DNA of 64,000 nt from Stenopsyche tienmushanensis (GCA_008973525.1 WACJ01000071.1:186001-250000); one strand, 5' to 3'; counted from the first letter of the stretch, positions 34,136-46,510 are shown. The notes: generated by a model not told the origin, from the letters alone. Made by a program: numbers and translations.

Positions 34136-34788
34136 TATAACTAACGGCATGAGTTGGCATATTAAATTCAAAGAAATTTTGATATCTATGATAATATCTC
34201 TGATATCTGAGATAACACTGTTTAAAATCACCCACATCAAATAATCCGATTATGAATGAAATACTCTATTTGTTCGATTATTTACCTAAATTTTTTAGCA
34301 CATTTAATTCAAATAACTATTATATATAACCCTATTATATCTAAATCCAACTTTTTACATTGAACGTTGATTTTGGGATTGGTATCTAATGAATTTAAGA
34401 TAAGCTGATAAATATGTATTTTGATTCACATTTCTGTAAATATTAATATTTGAGAGACGTTTTCTGGGATGAAGGATTTTAATGCGGCAGTTTCCCATTG
34501 TCTTCCATATATGCTATCAGGATACTATTATTTGAATAGGATTTTTAAGTAGAAAATTTAAAGTATCTATTTTTATCTAAATCCATGTTAATCGGAAGAA
34601 ATATCTTGAGAATGGCTCTTTGATTTGCCGATTTTTTGGAAGTTTTTTTACAACTGTAAATCTGTCTGATGTAACAAAATAAATTCCCATTATCTATTAT
34701 ATAATAAATAGCATATATGTTTGGTTTATATTTTAGTATTGATACATTTTTGTTTGTTCGGTCAACGTATTGTCATAGCATAGGAAAT
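34136..34788. other. AT-rich intergenic DNA
   Basis: Nothing recognisable before the tRNA gene. Confidence 0.4.
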
Positions 34789-34794
34789 AAAAAA
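34789..34794 (-). terminator. Pol III T-run downstream of tRNA-Cys
   Basis: On the minus strand six T residues begin 8 nt after the tRNA 3' end. This is the usual RNA polymerase III termination signal and supports an active gene. Confidence 0.7.
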
Positions 34795-34801
34795 TATTCC
34801 T

Positions 34802-34873
34802 AGGGGACACCCGGGTTTGAACCGGGGACCTCTCGATCTGCAGTCGAATGCTCTACCACTGAGCTATATCCCC
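34802..34873 (-). tRNA. tRNA-Cys (anticodon GCA)
   Basis: On the minus strand 72 nt fold into a complete cloverleaf. Acceptor stem GGGGATA pairs with TGTCCCC, discriminator T. The D arm GCTC/GAGC has loop AGTGGTA. The anticodon stem TTCGA/TCGAG carries loop CTGCAGA with anticodon GCA. The T arm CCCGG/CCGGG has loop TTCAAAC. Internal box A (TAGCTCAGTGG) and box B (GGTTCAAACC) are canonical. There is no intron and no encoded CCA, as expected for an animal nuclear gene. Nothing in it suggests a pseudogene. Confidence 0.97.
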
Positions 34874-35159
34874 GCACGTTGTAATGTTGTAAAATATTTA
34901 ATACAACAACAATACAAGTATGTAATATCGATAACGTCAACAACAATTAAGGCGTCGTGACAACAGACGTTGAAAGCGAACAGCATATTTTTGTTGCGAA
35001 CAGCTACGTAAACAGCATATCAGCACTGTCTGCTAAAAAAATCCATGTTACGTCACACAAAAACCAATCATATTTGACTTGTTCTCGAACGAAAAAATAT
35101 AAAATAACAGCAATAATAAAATAAAAACCGTATTATTTTTCAATTTATATGTGTATTTT
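34874..35159. other. Upstream flank of the tRNA gene
   Basis: AT-rich DNA with no recognised element; Pol III needs no strong upstream promoter here. Confidence 0.4.
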
Positions 35160-35470
35160 GGGACGACGCCTTCATTCGAGGACGTGATTGTCCTTAATGC
35201 GGCGTATAATAGAGAAAATCGAGATGAAAATAAAAAGATGGCGACTGCGAGCTTTGGAATCGTTTACACAGTCTGGGGACTCGTGTCCACAAATCCAGAG
35301 TAATTGTGCTGGCGATGTGGGACCATTTTTGGCAATTATTTTCGTGGCTGTCACAAAAAGTCCTACTTCATCCCGGGGGAAGATATACGCAACGACAAAA
35401 AAGACCTATTGTCGCAAAGGACGATATTCCGAGGATTTGGCCGTAATTGAATATCATCGAAAATAATACG
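35160..35470. promoter_or_regulatory. Mixed-composition island
   Basis: A 92-codon + frame (35188-35466) is basic but has no recognisable domain; a shorter minus frame overlaps it. I do not call a gene. Composition differs from the flanks, so a regulatory or unannotated small-protein role is open. Confidence 0.2.
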
Positions 35471-36134
35471 CTTTGAATGGATCCAAATTGATTTATCATT
35501 TTTTTAGAACGATTTTCAAAGCAATTAATTTATGTTACAATAACAACGATGCCAAACGTTCAAGACAACGTACATATTTTTTGTGATTTATTGAAGATGC
35601 TACAACTATAAATTTTCAACCTCTAACTTCTAACAATTTCTCTTTCCATTTTCAAAAAATATTCAAAATTTTCACCAAAAATATTAAGCTGTTTTGTGTA
35701 ATATATAATAAAATAGTTGCGCTACTGGTCTAGTGGATGCTTTGCGTTATATATAGACACATATACAATAGAGGTGGAGCAGTGCATGCCCGTAACATAT
35801 CTAAAATGTATACGACGGACACAGACACACTACAAATGATTCTTTCCAACTAATTTTTGCTTGAAGTTTCACTTTTCGTGACGTTCAAGCCAATTTGGCG
35901 TACCACGCCAATAAAAAAACATCTAGAATAACACAGCTGTTTTAACTTTCTTCCTTCGTCTTATAATACTTCTCTTCTTTCTGATAGTGAACGAATCATA
36001 AGCTTATCCTGACTATTATTATTGTTCGTTTATGTCAATTATTGTTAAATTAAAGTTGTCTACTCTACAATACAAAGTGGCTAGGGCTTTAGTAGACGTG
36101 GCTAAAGTTGTAACGCAAGAACATGATTAAAGTA
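35471..36134. other. AT-rich intergenic DNA
   Basis: Nothing recognised. Confidence 0.4.
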
Positions 36135-36165
36135 CAATCAACCCTTCTATAACATCCACTTCGTT
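36135..36165. mobile_element. Solo end of the CAGTCAACCC MITE family
   Basis: CAATCAACCCTTCTATAACA after TA matches the left ends at 24279 and 57297. No second end follows within a few hundred bases. Confidence 0.5.
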
Positions 36166-36765
36166 ATCATATTAATATCAATGAATTCTTATATTAACCC
36201 AATCCCTGCCAACATTTATTTAAACATCTTTATCTGTTCAAGGGCAGGGCTAACAATCATGAATGGCAATATTTATATAACGATTTTTATTCATTAATGC
36301 CAGCAAATAAATTTTTTTTTGGAAACATCGTATCTATCTATTGATATATAAAAATACTGAATATGAAATGAGTTCTCAAAACCACTTTTAACCACTACTT
36401 TGTGATCTAATTGCTCTAAATAACAGTTTTGATCAACAAATCTTTATTTAAAATATATTTGAACAATTAATAAGTCTAAATTATACTATATAATATAATA
36501 CCCGTTGGGTGAGCGTTCAAAATAAAACTCGGTGGTAATGCTACCTTCAATATCGAGCGAATGAGGAGGTGAATGTATGATACAGACGAAATGGATGTAA
36601 CCCCTTTCCTATGAATGGATATTGAAGAGGCCCATAGTTCTGTAGTGGACTGTTAGTGGCTGCACTATGATGAATAAGTCTAAATTGATCGACGTTGAGC
36701 TATCAAAATCATGTATTATTAGAATAAAATGACGGAATATGATCTGTTAGTAAATCGTTTAGACT
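36166..36765. other. AT-rich intergenic DNA
   Basis: Nothing recognised. Confidence 0.4.
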
Positions 36766-36769
36766 TTAA

Positions 36770-37137
36770 CCCTTTGAGTAGTGAGCTAATTTAAAATGGC
36801 TATAATCTTAGATGCTATATTTGCTTATCCGCCACTTATCGTGGTACAAATCCACTTATCTCTCGGGATCGCCGCAGCATGTATGAAGCTTGTATATAAA
36901 TAAATAAACACTGTCGATAGCACATAATATTCGATTATTTCATTACGTAAATATAAATAATACACTTGAAATCGATTCATTATGTCATTCACACATCATT
37001 ATTAATTGATAAATTTGGGTTAACAATTTATGCAATCGTACGATGTACGCAAGATGTTTCTCTCTGTCTCTGTTTCTGATGCTCTTTGTGAGTTACTGGA
37101 ATTCAGAAACAACATTGTGTCTTACCTCTTTGAGTGG
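36770..37137. mobile_element. piggyBac-type TTAA MITE, family 1, 368 bp
   Basis: TTAA duplications at 36766-36769 and 37138-37141. The left end CCCTTTGAGTAGTGAGCTAA equals the inverted right end of the copy at 21653. The inner words GCATGTATGAAGCTTGTATA, TCTCTGTCTCTGTTTCT and CAATCGTACGATGTACGCAA are shared with the other copies in opposite orientation. The right end CTCTTTGAGTGG is diverged. No open frame. Confidence 0.8.
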
Positions 37138-37141
37138 TTAA

Positions 37142-37339
37142 ATCATGTTGGCTTGCATCAGTCGAATAGTCATTCGAGTCTGAATCCAAACTCACGTTGA
37201 TATGAGTTTTATTTATATCGCTTAATGACAATCAAATCCTTTTTTGTGAGTGCCCCTATTTTTAAATGTCTTATTCTTTAGGGTACCATAAAAGGAAGCT
37301 CCGATGCGTTTCTGGAGCAATTCTAAAGTATTTAGATGT
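37142..37339. other. Intergenic DNA
   Basis: Nothing recognised. Confidence 0.35.
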
Positions 37340-37690
37340 GTCTCAATTTAAGTTCGTTTTATATCTCCCGTCGAACGTTATATGTAGCTCCCATACAAAG
37401 CGCAAATGTATAGGTGGTAGGCGTCTATTAATATGGTAATTCCTTTGTGTCGCTTTATCCCCTGGTGGGCGGTGGAGGGTATGAAGGGCCGGTGGACGGA
37501 TGAGGGGAAGGATGAATACTGGAAGGAAAGCGAAAACAATTTGTCGCATCATTGACGCTGGCGCCCCAGCCAACGAGGTCCTTCGAGGTTCTCCGCGTAG
37601 GGATCATCCAAGGAAGAGGAGCACAAAATTACGAAGGGAACTAGCGTGTTCAGTTCATAAATATCCTAGTGAAAACAAGTACACTTTACG
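37340..37690. promoter_or_regulatory. Mixed-composition island
   Basis: Overlapping 73-76-codon frames on opposite strands lack domains. GC content and CpG words (for example 37440-37620) exceed those of the flanks. Weak regulatory candidate. Confidence 0.2.
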
Positions 37691-38182
37691 ATGCCGAGTT
37701 GCAATCAAATCTAACAGATGAGACTTGGTAGATGCATACTATGCAAATGATCTCAGTCTTAAAGATAAATTCATACACGAAACATCCATATGAAAACAAT
37801 ACGTAATCGATAATGACTTTCATTTTCAGGTCCTTAAGAAAATTTGTCCTAAATTCGGGATTATTTAATTAAAAAAGGTTTTTATCACGCGTGTCCTAGC
37901 GTAAGCTGGTATTATTTTAATTGACGGAAAACGCGTCGTTAAAATCAATTATACGCAGACTCGGTCGATTGCGTTCCATAACTATTCGAGCGTCCCTCGC
38001 TATATTAGGATGCGAGGGTCTTTCGATAGTTAGGGCCGAAACGAGAACACTTAATTCTATCTGTCGCACATGTGTCAAAAATGCGATTATTATAGCATAG
38101 GATACCTTCACTATGGCAAGCGCGATGGACAATTCTCAATCTTTCATAAAAAAAATATTAATGGATTTATTTAAATTATTTG
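37691..38182. other. Intergenic DNA
   Basis: The 71-codon minus frame at 37917-38132 is unrecognised. Nothing else seen. Confidence 0.35.
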
Positions 38183-39110
38183 TCTATCAAGTCAGTCCAA
38201 AAGTTCGTGCGCATTTTTCAGGATTTTTTAAACTGTGTATATAAAATACAATTTAACATTAAATTTTGAACCTATCGAAATGTGTCGTCGCTTGACTAAT
38301 GTGTTAGTCAGTCTATCACCAATTTTCGTAAATATTGGACGCATATTAATACTCATAGAAAATTAATATCGATAATCAATACTAACGTGCTATGCTATAT
38401 TTTTTATTTTCATGTAGCGAATCTGCCAAATCTGCAGCGATAAAAAATAATAGTGTGCATAGTTAACATACTATCAATGTAAAGACTGCCCAGAAATGAT
38501 TTTAAAAATTTAGTCCTTTGCGGTCCTATATCGAATCTGATTCGACATCGATTTTATTCCGGTGGGTCCTTTGTCGACTCTTGACGCACGCTCTCGTGAA
38601 CATATCCGATTATACTTACGATATTTTTTTCGCTGTGCATTATGATGAACTCCGTTCAGGACATCCTGTTAGTTTTAATAACAATGTTCTTAAAAATCTT
38701 GTGGAGTCAAAGCCACAGAACAGTGAATCAGATCACAGAAAGGATGGATTCCCTTTTATCTCGCTTCAAAAGAGAGTTTTTACATGTCATTTATCAAATG
38801 CCAACAACATAGAGTACAATACATTATCTTGATATAACTAAAACGATCCTATGTCTGGATTTATTGATCTTATGTTATATTGCCAAATTAATGATTTGAA
38901 ATTGGCAATTGTTTCCTCTTTGTACTTCGTATTAATTGAATCACAATAAGGCCTAATTAAGACACAACACTATTTTGATGTATGATACATGACTGATTCA
39001 CATTATCTCAATACGATTGATCGAATAGACAAATGGGTGCCGCACGAATTGAAATATATTAGTTTAAACATTAATAATTGTATTGATATTTTTCCATATA
39101 AATTGAGAAT
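38183..39110 (+). pseudogene. Scattered mariner relic
   Basis: At about 38190 a mariner-like terminal repeat, GTCAGTCCAAAAGTTCGTGC, begins. Near 38640-38740 the + frame reads YDELRSGHPVSF then NVLKNLVESKPQ, the linker between the two N-terminal helix-turn-helix domains of mariner transposases. Near 38998-39060 it reads HYLNTIDRIDKWVPHEL, the next mariner block. The distance between blocks is longer than in an intact element, so other DNA has been inserted or the copy is rearranged. No catalytic Asp survives. Confidence 0.65.
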
Positions 39111-39430
39111 CTGTGCATCAAGAGAGCCGCATATATGCACAATACATGCATTCTCAAATCGCACACACGTCCATGTTTTTTTCGTATGTACATACTGGGG
39201 GTCATATCCCCGAAAAAGTGAGCACTTGCCTTGTTTACAAGGCTTTAGATTTTAATTTAGATAGGGGAGCAAATCAGTTTCGTCGAAAGGTCACAAACGA
39301 CCCCTAAATATCGCAGAACAATCGTCCCTATCTCGAATGGAGCTGGGAGTCACTTTGGATGGATCATTCCCGAGACGAGACGAGATTTGCGGCTTCCAAT
39401 TTTATATCCATTAAAAGCCTATTCATATAT
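39111..39430. promoter_or_regulatory. Mixed-composition island
   Basis: Slightly GC-richer than its flanks; the 64-88-codon frames have no domains. Weak regulatory candidate. Confidence 0.15.
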
Positions 39431-40122
39431 GATTACCCGATATAATGAATTAGGCTTCCGTCTGCGAAGGGACGGAGATTTGGGGATGGGTGGATATTTA
39501 ACTGGAGAAATATCAATCGGCTCGCAAGCATGGGAAAAGTCTGCAAGGTGGTGATTGATGGGAAGACATTGATTTTGGATTTCGTTTGTGGTGTAAATCT
39601 TATCATCCAAAGCAACGGCATTTGTAACACACTAAATGTTCCACTTTATTCCATGGGGTCGTTAGAAGCTACAATCGGTATTAAATACACCCTTCAATGC
39701 TAGAGATTCTGATAAATTCGGAAATATTGTGACTATTGCAGATCATTGCAGATTTGGCCAGATCGGCTTGTTTTCGGATCACTTACCATGACTAGTTTTT
39801 TAGATTATCCTCTAAACTTTGACAAGAAAAAACCTATCCTCTTGTACAAAATTATTTCCTTAATTATTCATGTTTCTGGGCAAACAAAAATATTAAAGAC
39901 TCTCTTAGATACAAATTTTGATTAAAGCAGTAATTCACCAGCCAAAATATGCATCAAAAATGTTGATTTCTTGATGATAATGTGCTATCGTTTTTTAATA
40001 AGAAGTTGCATCTATTAATTCAAATGAGACTTCAGGGACTCAAGAGAGACGCAGACACAGGACTTTTTTGATATTGAGGGATGTTGATCTATATTTTTTA
40101 AAGTATTTTTCTGTATTACATA
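39431..40122. other. AT-rich intergenic DNA
   Basis: Nothing recognised. Confidence 0.4.
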
Positions 40123-40130
40123 CTATAGGC

Positions 40131-40551
40131 CAGGGGATCTCAACCTTTTTGTGATGCGCCGAATAACTGCAATCTTTAACATTTCATTTAATTTGCTAAT
40201 TTTTCAGATTGTAAGATGATAAATCATACACAATCATCAAGGTTGGCATTAGTAAGTTGAGATTCGATTTTTTATTTTTTAGTATTCATGATTTAGAATG
40301 AAGATTCGCACAAATACGTGGAACTAAAACAGAATTTAATTTCCTGAAATAATAATAGAAAAAGAATCCTTTTTCACAGGATTATAATTTTTGCGATTAA
40401 CTAAATTTCAAAAGTTTTCATTAATGTGATAAAAGATTTGCTCGAATTTTGTTAATTATTTTAACAACAATATTCGCATGTTAAGAGGATTTTATTTTAA
40501 TAACTCCACCTGCATTTTTAGCACCCGCAGGTATTTAATTGAGAGCCCCTG
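40131..40551. mobile_element. hAT-type MITE, 421 bp
   Basis: The left end CAGGGGATCTCAACCTTTTT and the inverted right end CAGGGGCTCTCAATTAAATA are typical of hAT transposons. The 8-bp flanks CTATAGGC (40123-40130) and CCTTAGGC (40552-40559) match at six of eight positions, fitting the 8-bp hAT target duplication after some mutation. No open frame inside. Confidence 0.8.
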
Positions 40552-40615
40552 CCTTAGGCAAATAAATAAATAATAATGTAATCAAATGCATACATGCAAT
40601 TCATATACTTTGAGG

Positions 40616-40690
40616 TGAAAGGTGAAATTTTGTGTATTTTTTCAAAATGTTGAAAAAAAATCTATTTCTACAACCCAGACACTTAGAACA
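40616..40690 (+). repeat. Unclassified dispersed repeat, copy 2
   Basis: Second copy of the repeat at 31973-32050. Downstream the sequence ACACCCTGTATA followed by a (TA)n run at 40772-40787 may be its end, since similar ends occur on insect MITEs. Confidence 0.5.
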
Positions 40691-40799
40691 TAAAAGTCAA
40701 GGTGTGAAGCGTAGGAAAAGACCCCCTTAACCCACAAAAAAAAATTGTCGGTCAATGTGCAAAACACCCTGTATATATATATATATACATGCATTTAAA

Positions 40800-41995
40800 T
40801 TAAAGTTGTGCATTCGTCTCATTGAGATTCAGAGAATATACAATTTTCAAAAAGGATAATATTTAGGTAAGGACTTAAAGCAACTCCTCCCCTTAACTGC
40901 GTCAATAATTTGCATACTTGCATAATAGTGACTGAATTTAATGGCAGCAACCAGTTATCAACCACTGTTCTATACAATGCATAGCTCACGAATAGCCGTA
41001 TAAATCGAATATTATTAATTTATATGTTGACATTTTGGCGAGCTTGAATGATACCCACGATTATTTGTAGAGACGCGTGTAAAATTATGGTAATTAGTTA
41101 CAGAGTGATATCGGCGCAGTCGGCAATCGATTCGACACAGTTGCACATTTCAACCCTGAAAGAAGGGTGTCACTAATAGCGTGAAACATTAAATAAATTA
41201 CGTCGTTTTGATCCAACGGCTAAGTTATATATTAGTAAATTCACGCTCGCGTGACCCATTCGCTAATGGTCGAATGCACTTTTTAATCTGTGAGCACTAA
41301 CTCATTTTGTGCACATATTGCACAAAGTTGGATGTATTAATAGCTTTAAAGTTGGTTGGAAGTTGGATCAACGCCGCATGCATACGTTGGTTGGTTTGGC
41401 TGTATTGACGATTTGGCTTTTAGAACTATGCAAAATTGAAGTTGGTTCATCCAGATAAGGATTCTGTACAAGCGGTAATTATACATGCCGTTTATTTGGA
41501 CCCTCATCAAATATATGCAATTTTAAATCGTATAATTCTTTCATAAATATTAATTTATAAATCGTAATATTTTTCAAAATTATTGCCTCCTTGTCAAGTT
41601 TGTTTGAGCTTCCCTGACTTCGTTGGTCGGCTGCTTTTATTTGAAGTGGATAGGGAGGGAAAACGTCAAACAAGGCATTTACCTGAAATTAAAGACCAGC
41701 TGAGGCTGTTTAAACAGCCCGCTAATGGAAATGGGAATCACCACAGCCTTCGAGTACGCTTCGTTTGCCATACCAACCTGTTCGTCAGGCCTCAATTAAA
41801 ATCCACTTCAGAAAATATTAAAACATTTCATTTTTATTGTAAGTCGGCCCGATACGCACCTCTTTGAATCCACCTCAAACAAAAATAAAAGCTAAAGGAC
41901 TGCATATTCCGAAATGCTTTTCGCGAAAATATTCGACGACATACATACATACAGAGTTGCCAAATAATAAATAAGGCAATTTGTTGTGGTGGCCC
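40800..41995. other. Intergenic DNA
   Basis: No gene is supported. The 94-codon + frame at 41583-41867 has no recognisable domain. A CATA microrepeat is at about 41940-41953. Confidence 0.35.
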
Positions 41996-42135
41996 CGCCC
42001 CACATCCTCCATCCTCCCGTTGACTATCCTCAGACCCTCCTTATATCGTATCCTCCGAGCTCAGCCTCCTCCTATTCTCCCTTTCTAGAACAAACAGTAA
42101 CTTCCACGGTTCCGTAGACAGTCTTCCACTGCTGT
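41996..42135. promoter_or_regulatory. Pyrimidine-rich tract
   Basis: The + strand is strongly C/T-rich (TCCTCC, CCCTCC words) for about 100 bp between AT-rich flanks. On the opposite strand this is a GA-rich tract that GAGA-type factors could bind. Function unknown. Confidence 0.2.
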
Positions 42136-43042
42136 GATATTCACTGGTCGGCATAATTAATCAATGCTCCTCAAACGTGCATTTATATAAATTATTTACC
42201 CCAAACAAGTAAAAAAACATACTAATTTTATGCACAACAATCCTAATATGATCTATACTCGTGTGATGTAGATTTAAACAGTCAAACATAATAAAATATA
42301 GATTTAAATCATTCAAATTATCGAAACCTAATTTTTTTATATGACTTCAAAATTTTACATATCGAGTGAGTGTTCAAATTTAAGTTTTGAACTCTTATTG
42401 TAAAAGCTTTGAGTTCAAATAAGCTCGAGGAAAATAAATACGATTCATACATACCTGATTTTTGGATTCTGAAAGAGCATTTCGCTTGATATTTAATAGT
42501 AGATTTGCCAAATAAAGCGGGAAAAATCCACTTTTTATCATTTTAAATCAGTTTGGATACGTCGATTAAATCAATAACTACACGAAATATGATGAAGCAT
42601 ATTTTAAAAATTCGATTTTAACTGAATTTAATGTCATTATAGTAAGATAAAAATTGGATTCTGTTAAGTGGAACGTCATATGCATAAACTATAATATATC
42701 TTAATGAAGCCTTCTATGTGTGTCATCATCCTCAAAACCCTAGCAATAATCTGCAAGTAATTCCAAGAACGATCTCGAGGCAACTTATAGATATTTGGTT
42801 CGAAAAATTGGAAAAAATGTCACAGTGGGATAATGCTTTTGATTATTTTTTCCTGGCTAGTTAAACATTGGTTGCTGAAAAAATATTTACATGAATAAAG
42901 TCAGTTTGTTACGTTTAAGTATAGAATTAATAAGCTGTCAAATTGACATTTATTAGTAGAAATATACATATATTTGAATAAAAAGCTTTTATTGCAAAAA
43001 TTGCAAGAATTTTTGTAATTTTACTTAAGAAGTTCATAACAT
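42136..43042. other. AT-rich intergenic DNA
   Basis: Nothing recognised. Confidence 0.4.
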
Positions 43043-43183
<141 letters not shown>

Positions 43184-43473
43184 TAGTCAAGGATATTATG
43201 GATGGTTAGAGATTTTTAAAGATTGTTTCAAAAATAAATACGTTCCAGGGGTGCAAGATTTAAAAAAAAAACAGTATTGTGATTAGATTGTTTCATTTCT
43301 CATCCGAACGAAAGCATATTGAAAACAAACAATGATTGCAACATTTTTTCCCCTTGTGTCTTTATCATCAAAGTGACTTCTGGAAACTCTTGCTGAGGAA
43401 GATGATAACTTGAATCATTTCTGTGAAAAAATGGCGATATTGAATACTATATATGGAATAACACAATCTTAAT

Positions 43474-43668
43474 TAATCGTTTCTTCCATTGATTGTGGGC
43501 CAAGCAAGATACAAACTCTCAAGAGAGCTAAATATCCAGAGGTGGAGGAAGATTTGAACATGTGGTTTCTTCAGAAAATAAACATGCATACACCTATTTC
43601 TGGTCCTACATTGGCTATAAAAGCAAAGTTGTTTTACAAAAAGATAACAAAAAGGCTTTGTAGTTAAC
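43474..43668 (+). pseudogene. CENP-B/Tigger-type transposase N-terminal fragment
   Basis: The + frame contains AKYPEVEEDLNMWFLQ followed by INMHTPISGPTLAIKAKLFY, the pattern of the CENP-B-type helix-turn-helix DNA-binding domain of pogo/Tigger/jerky transposases. The stop comes a few codons later and no DDE catalytic core follows. Words such as GATCCGGATAATCC near 43790 resemble Tigger-type ends. Probably a decayed transposon, not a domesticated gene. Confidence 0.65.
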
Positions 43669-43864
43669 AACAAGGGGTTGTAGGCAGTAATGTATAGTCC
43701 AACAAATTGGACAATCCAACACCGCCTTGTAAAATGTTTTTTGTATTACCGCTTGTTGGCTATATATTCGAAACCAAGTAAAAACTTGATGATCCGGATA
43801 ATCCATATTTTAAAATTATTCGCGCTCTTCCTCTACAGCATAAGCCTGGATAATCGAGAGTATA

Positions 43865-43935
43865 CTGAATTTTCTATGAAAAACCACATCAAAATGATTG
43901 GCAATAGTCCCATAAAAAGGATTGCTAAAAGTTAA
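43865..43935 (+). repeat. SINE body fragment
   Basis: CTATGAAAAACCACATCAAA, TTGGCAATAGTCCCATAAAA and GGATTGCTAAAAG match the SINE body at 8660-8720 and 18250-18320. The head is missing or displaced to 43043. Confidence 0.55.
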
Positions 43936-45490
43936 TTCATTAAATTAAGACAATTGATGACAGATTCACAATAACTGACTTGCTTGCATACTGCCATCAT
44001 AACTTGGTATTTAGTAGATCCATCTAAATAATTGCCAAGATATTTAAAAAAGAACATTTATATCCATCGCATGTCTCACATGTTGGGAGTCTACAGGATA
44101 AGGTATCATTTCCCTATTGTTAACTTGAAAGGGAATTAACTGAACGTTTGGCAGAGTTACCCAGAGTTTAGTAACTGTTTACCCATTGTATAGGGAAAGG
44201 CAGTTAATTGAAGGATTTGTCAATTTGCCTCGGCTTAATTTTAATGAAAGATTATTGATACGCCAACATTATAATTGCCGACGCTACACCGAAGTACATA
44301 CTTTTTAAAGCGACACTTGCGAACAGTAAATTCGCATCGTTCGTGATTTATGCACAGCATCATTAAATTGAAACTAATTTCTAATTTATCATGTCGTATG
44401 AATCTGGACCGCATGGATGTTATTTCGTTATGCTTGCATACAAATTTGGCAAAATTAATATTTATAAGAGCGTTAGGCTGTTTTAGAATTTTGATTTATG
44501 TCGACGAACTGTGTTTGATGATATGAATTAGTACTGTTTCATTATTTCTTTTTTTTTTCAAATATGCATTATGGGATATTAGTCAAGATAGTGTCGTAAT
44601 TTCAATTTTCTGCAATCAACTGGTCGAACATAAATATGTATTATGTATATAGCATTTCTCAATATACTATTGATATTTATTCATAATTTAAAATAATATA
44701 ATATTAATGCTAACTGAAGTTAGCTCAATGCGTTTTTGAGCTTCATCTTCCTACTGGAACTATTAACTAGCGAGAATGTGCTGAAGACAAAACTAAGTAT
44801 GTTGAGTGAGCCAAATTAGATAAAACTTCCCATCCATGTTCCAAAATCACATTTTTCATCGTCAAAATGTCATACACGAATATAGCATAAAGTCTTGAAG
44901 TCTTTCGTTAAATTTCCATAATTGATCATTCAGCAAACGTTTTGTAGCAAATAGCTTCATTTTAATCTCCTCAAACATACAAAACGTATTTTCCAGATTG
45001 TTTCCAATTGCCCAAAGTCAATCAATTTATTTTTGGTTTTTACAGACATATGATTCGAAAAAATTTTCTGCAGCATAGGTAAATGAAAAATATAGGTTTT
45101 TTCCCAATATATAATGCAAAAAATATTTCTTGCAATACGGATAAAAATACAGTTCGACGTAAGAAATATCATAAATTATTTTATAGAGTGAAATAATAAA
45201 AATATCTTTACAGAATATGAAGAAAAACACGATATCTTGTACAAATCATACGAAAAAAATATCGAGGTCCAGCCAAACCTATTTTATTGACTATACATAA
45301 ATAGAAATAACCTTTTTTTCTGAAAACAAGGATCTCGAACTTCTTTAATTTTAAATTATATAAAACCCTTAAACTATATTTGCATAGTCGATTAATCAAT
45401 ATATGGTCAATTTGCAAGATCTTTCTAAGAAGCAGAAAAATTATGCATCACCTTAATAGTTGGGTTTTTATTGCAAAGAATAAGATTAAT
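43936..45490. other. AT-rich intergenic DNA
   Basis: Frames at 44957-45417 on the minus strand are AT-biased and unrecognised. No repeat ends found. Confidence 0.4.
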
Positions 45491-45494
45491 TTAA

Positions 45495-46109
45495 CACATT
45501 CGCGTCGGGCTATTAGAAAATATTAGAAAAAATGCTCCGAATGCGAAAAAAAAAATTTTTTAAAGTCCCACTGCATAGAAATATTTAAACATAGCAGTAG
45601 TTTTTAAATTGTGGTATACGTACTGGCGTGATAATTTTTTTTTTTTATAATTTATGGAGTACAATGATCAAATTTGTCGTTTTAACCTTTTGAGGAGTAC
45701 AATCGCGTATTTGCGTTCAAGTTCCAGTGATTCAGAAAGTGCATTCTTACACGTTAAATTCGGAAAGAGACAGAGACGGTGACTTGCCGTATATCATACG
45801 ATTGTATAGATACGCGAAGAAATGAACGAATATTGTGTGCTATCAACAATGTTTATTTATTTATATACAAGCTTCATACACGCTGCGTGGTCCTGAGAGA
45901 TAAGTGGATTCGTACGGATGATAAGTGGCGGACATACATATGCGTAACCCGTATTTCCGTTGAGTCTTAATGCGTCTTTGAATATGAAACCAAATCTAAA
46001 TGATCTAATCAAATTATCACATGCGCGTTAGAACCTTTTCTTTAAAGCCTCTACCGATCTACCGATAGTATTCTGAAGACGCACATATGCGTAACCCGAC
46101 GGGAATATG
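45495..46109. mobile_element. TTAA-flanked element, family 2, with nested family 1 copy
   Basis: The outer TTAA sites are at 45491-45494 and 46110-46113. The left end CACATTCGCGTCGGGC and the inverted right end CATATTCCCGTCGGGTTACG match the ends of the element at 32751-34131. Inside, 45686-45966 is flanked by TTAA at 45682-45685 and 45967-45970. Its left end, CCTTTTGAGGAGTACAATCG, is family 1, whereas its right part carries the GGGTTACGCATATGT word of family 2. No open frame of interest. Confidence 0.65.
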
Positions 46110-46219
46110 TTAATATAGAAATTAAAAGAGTCGTACTTCAGAAGAATCTTTCAGTTTGATGATGACAATAAAAAATGTTTGTTTGTAAGTCACACAAGTT
46201 TAATTGATTTTGCAAAATA

Positions 46220-46510
46220 TTTATGCCTTTTCGCTGAACTTTAATCGATTAGGTGATTCGAGATTTGGGGCTATTTTCGCATATGAAGTGGTGGTACATA
46301 TCAGAGCGTACATAATGGATCATAATTATATGATCGTTTGGGGCTGCAAACCGTGTATAATCAGGACACGTGTATCTGTTTACCCACCCCTGTATCGCAG
46401 CAATACTGACAAATCCTGCATATCCCCGCTGACTAACTAAATAACTAACTATGTTTAAACTATCCCGGTTAACGAGCTGCCGAGTTGGTAACGATCCCCT
46501 AACCATTATT
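46220..46510. promoter_or_regulatory. Mixed-composition island
   Basis: Contains ACACGTGT near 46370, repeated CTAACTAA/TAACTAAC words near 46430-46450, and GTTAAC near 46470. Frames of 78-85 codons on both strands have no domain. Possible enhancer. Confidence 0.25.

Noticed and set aside
35188..35466. 92-codon basic frame
   Set aside because: No recognisable domain or start context; left as a non-coding island.
38518..38832. 104-codon frame as a gene
   Set aside because: The middle reads as a mariner linker (YDELRSGHPVSF), so it is transposon debris rather than a host gene.
40772..40787. (TA)n run as a microsatellite of interest
   Set aside because: Short and expected in AT-rich insect DNA.
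41583..41867. 94-codon + strand frame
   Set aside because: No family resemblance and no exon borders supporting it.
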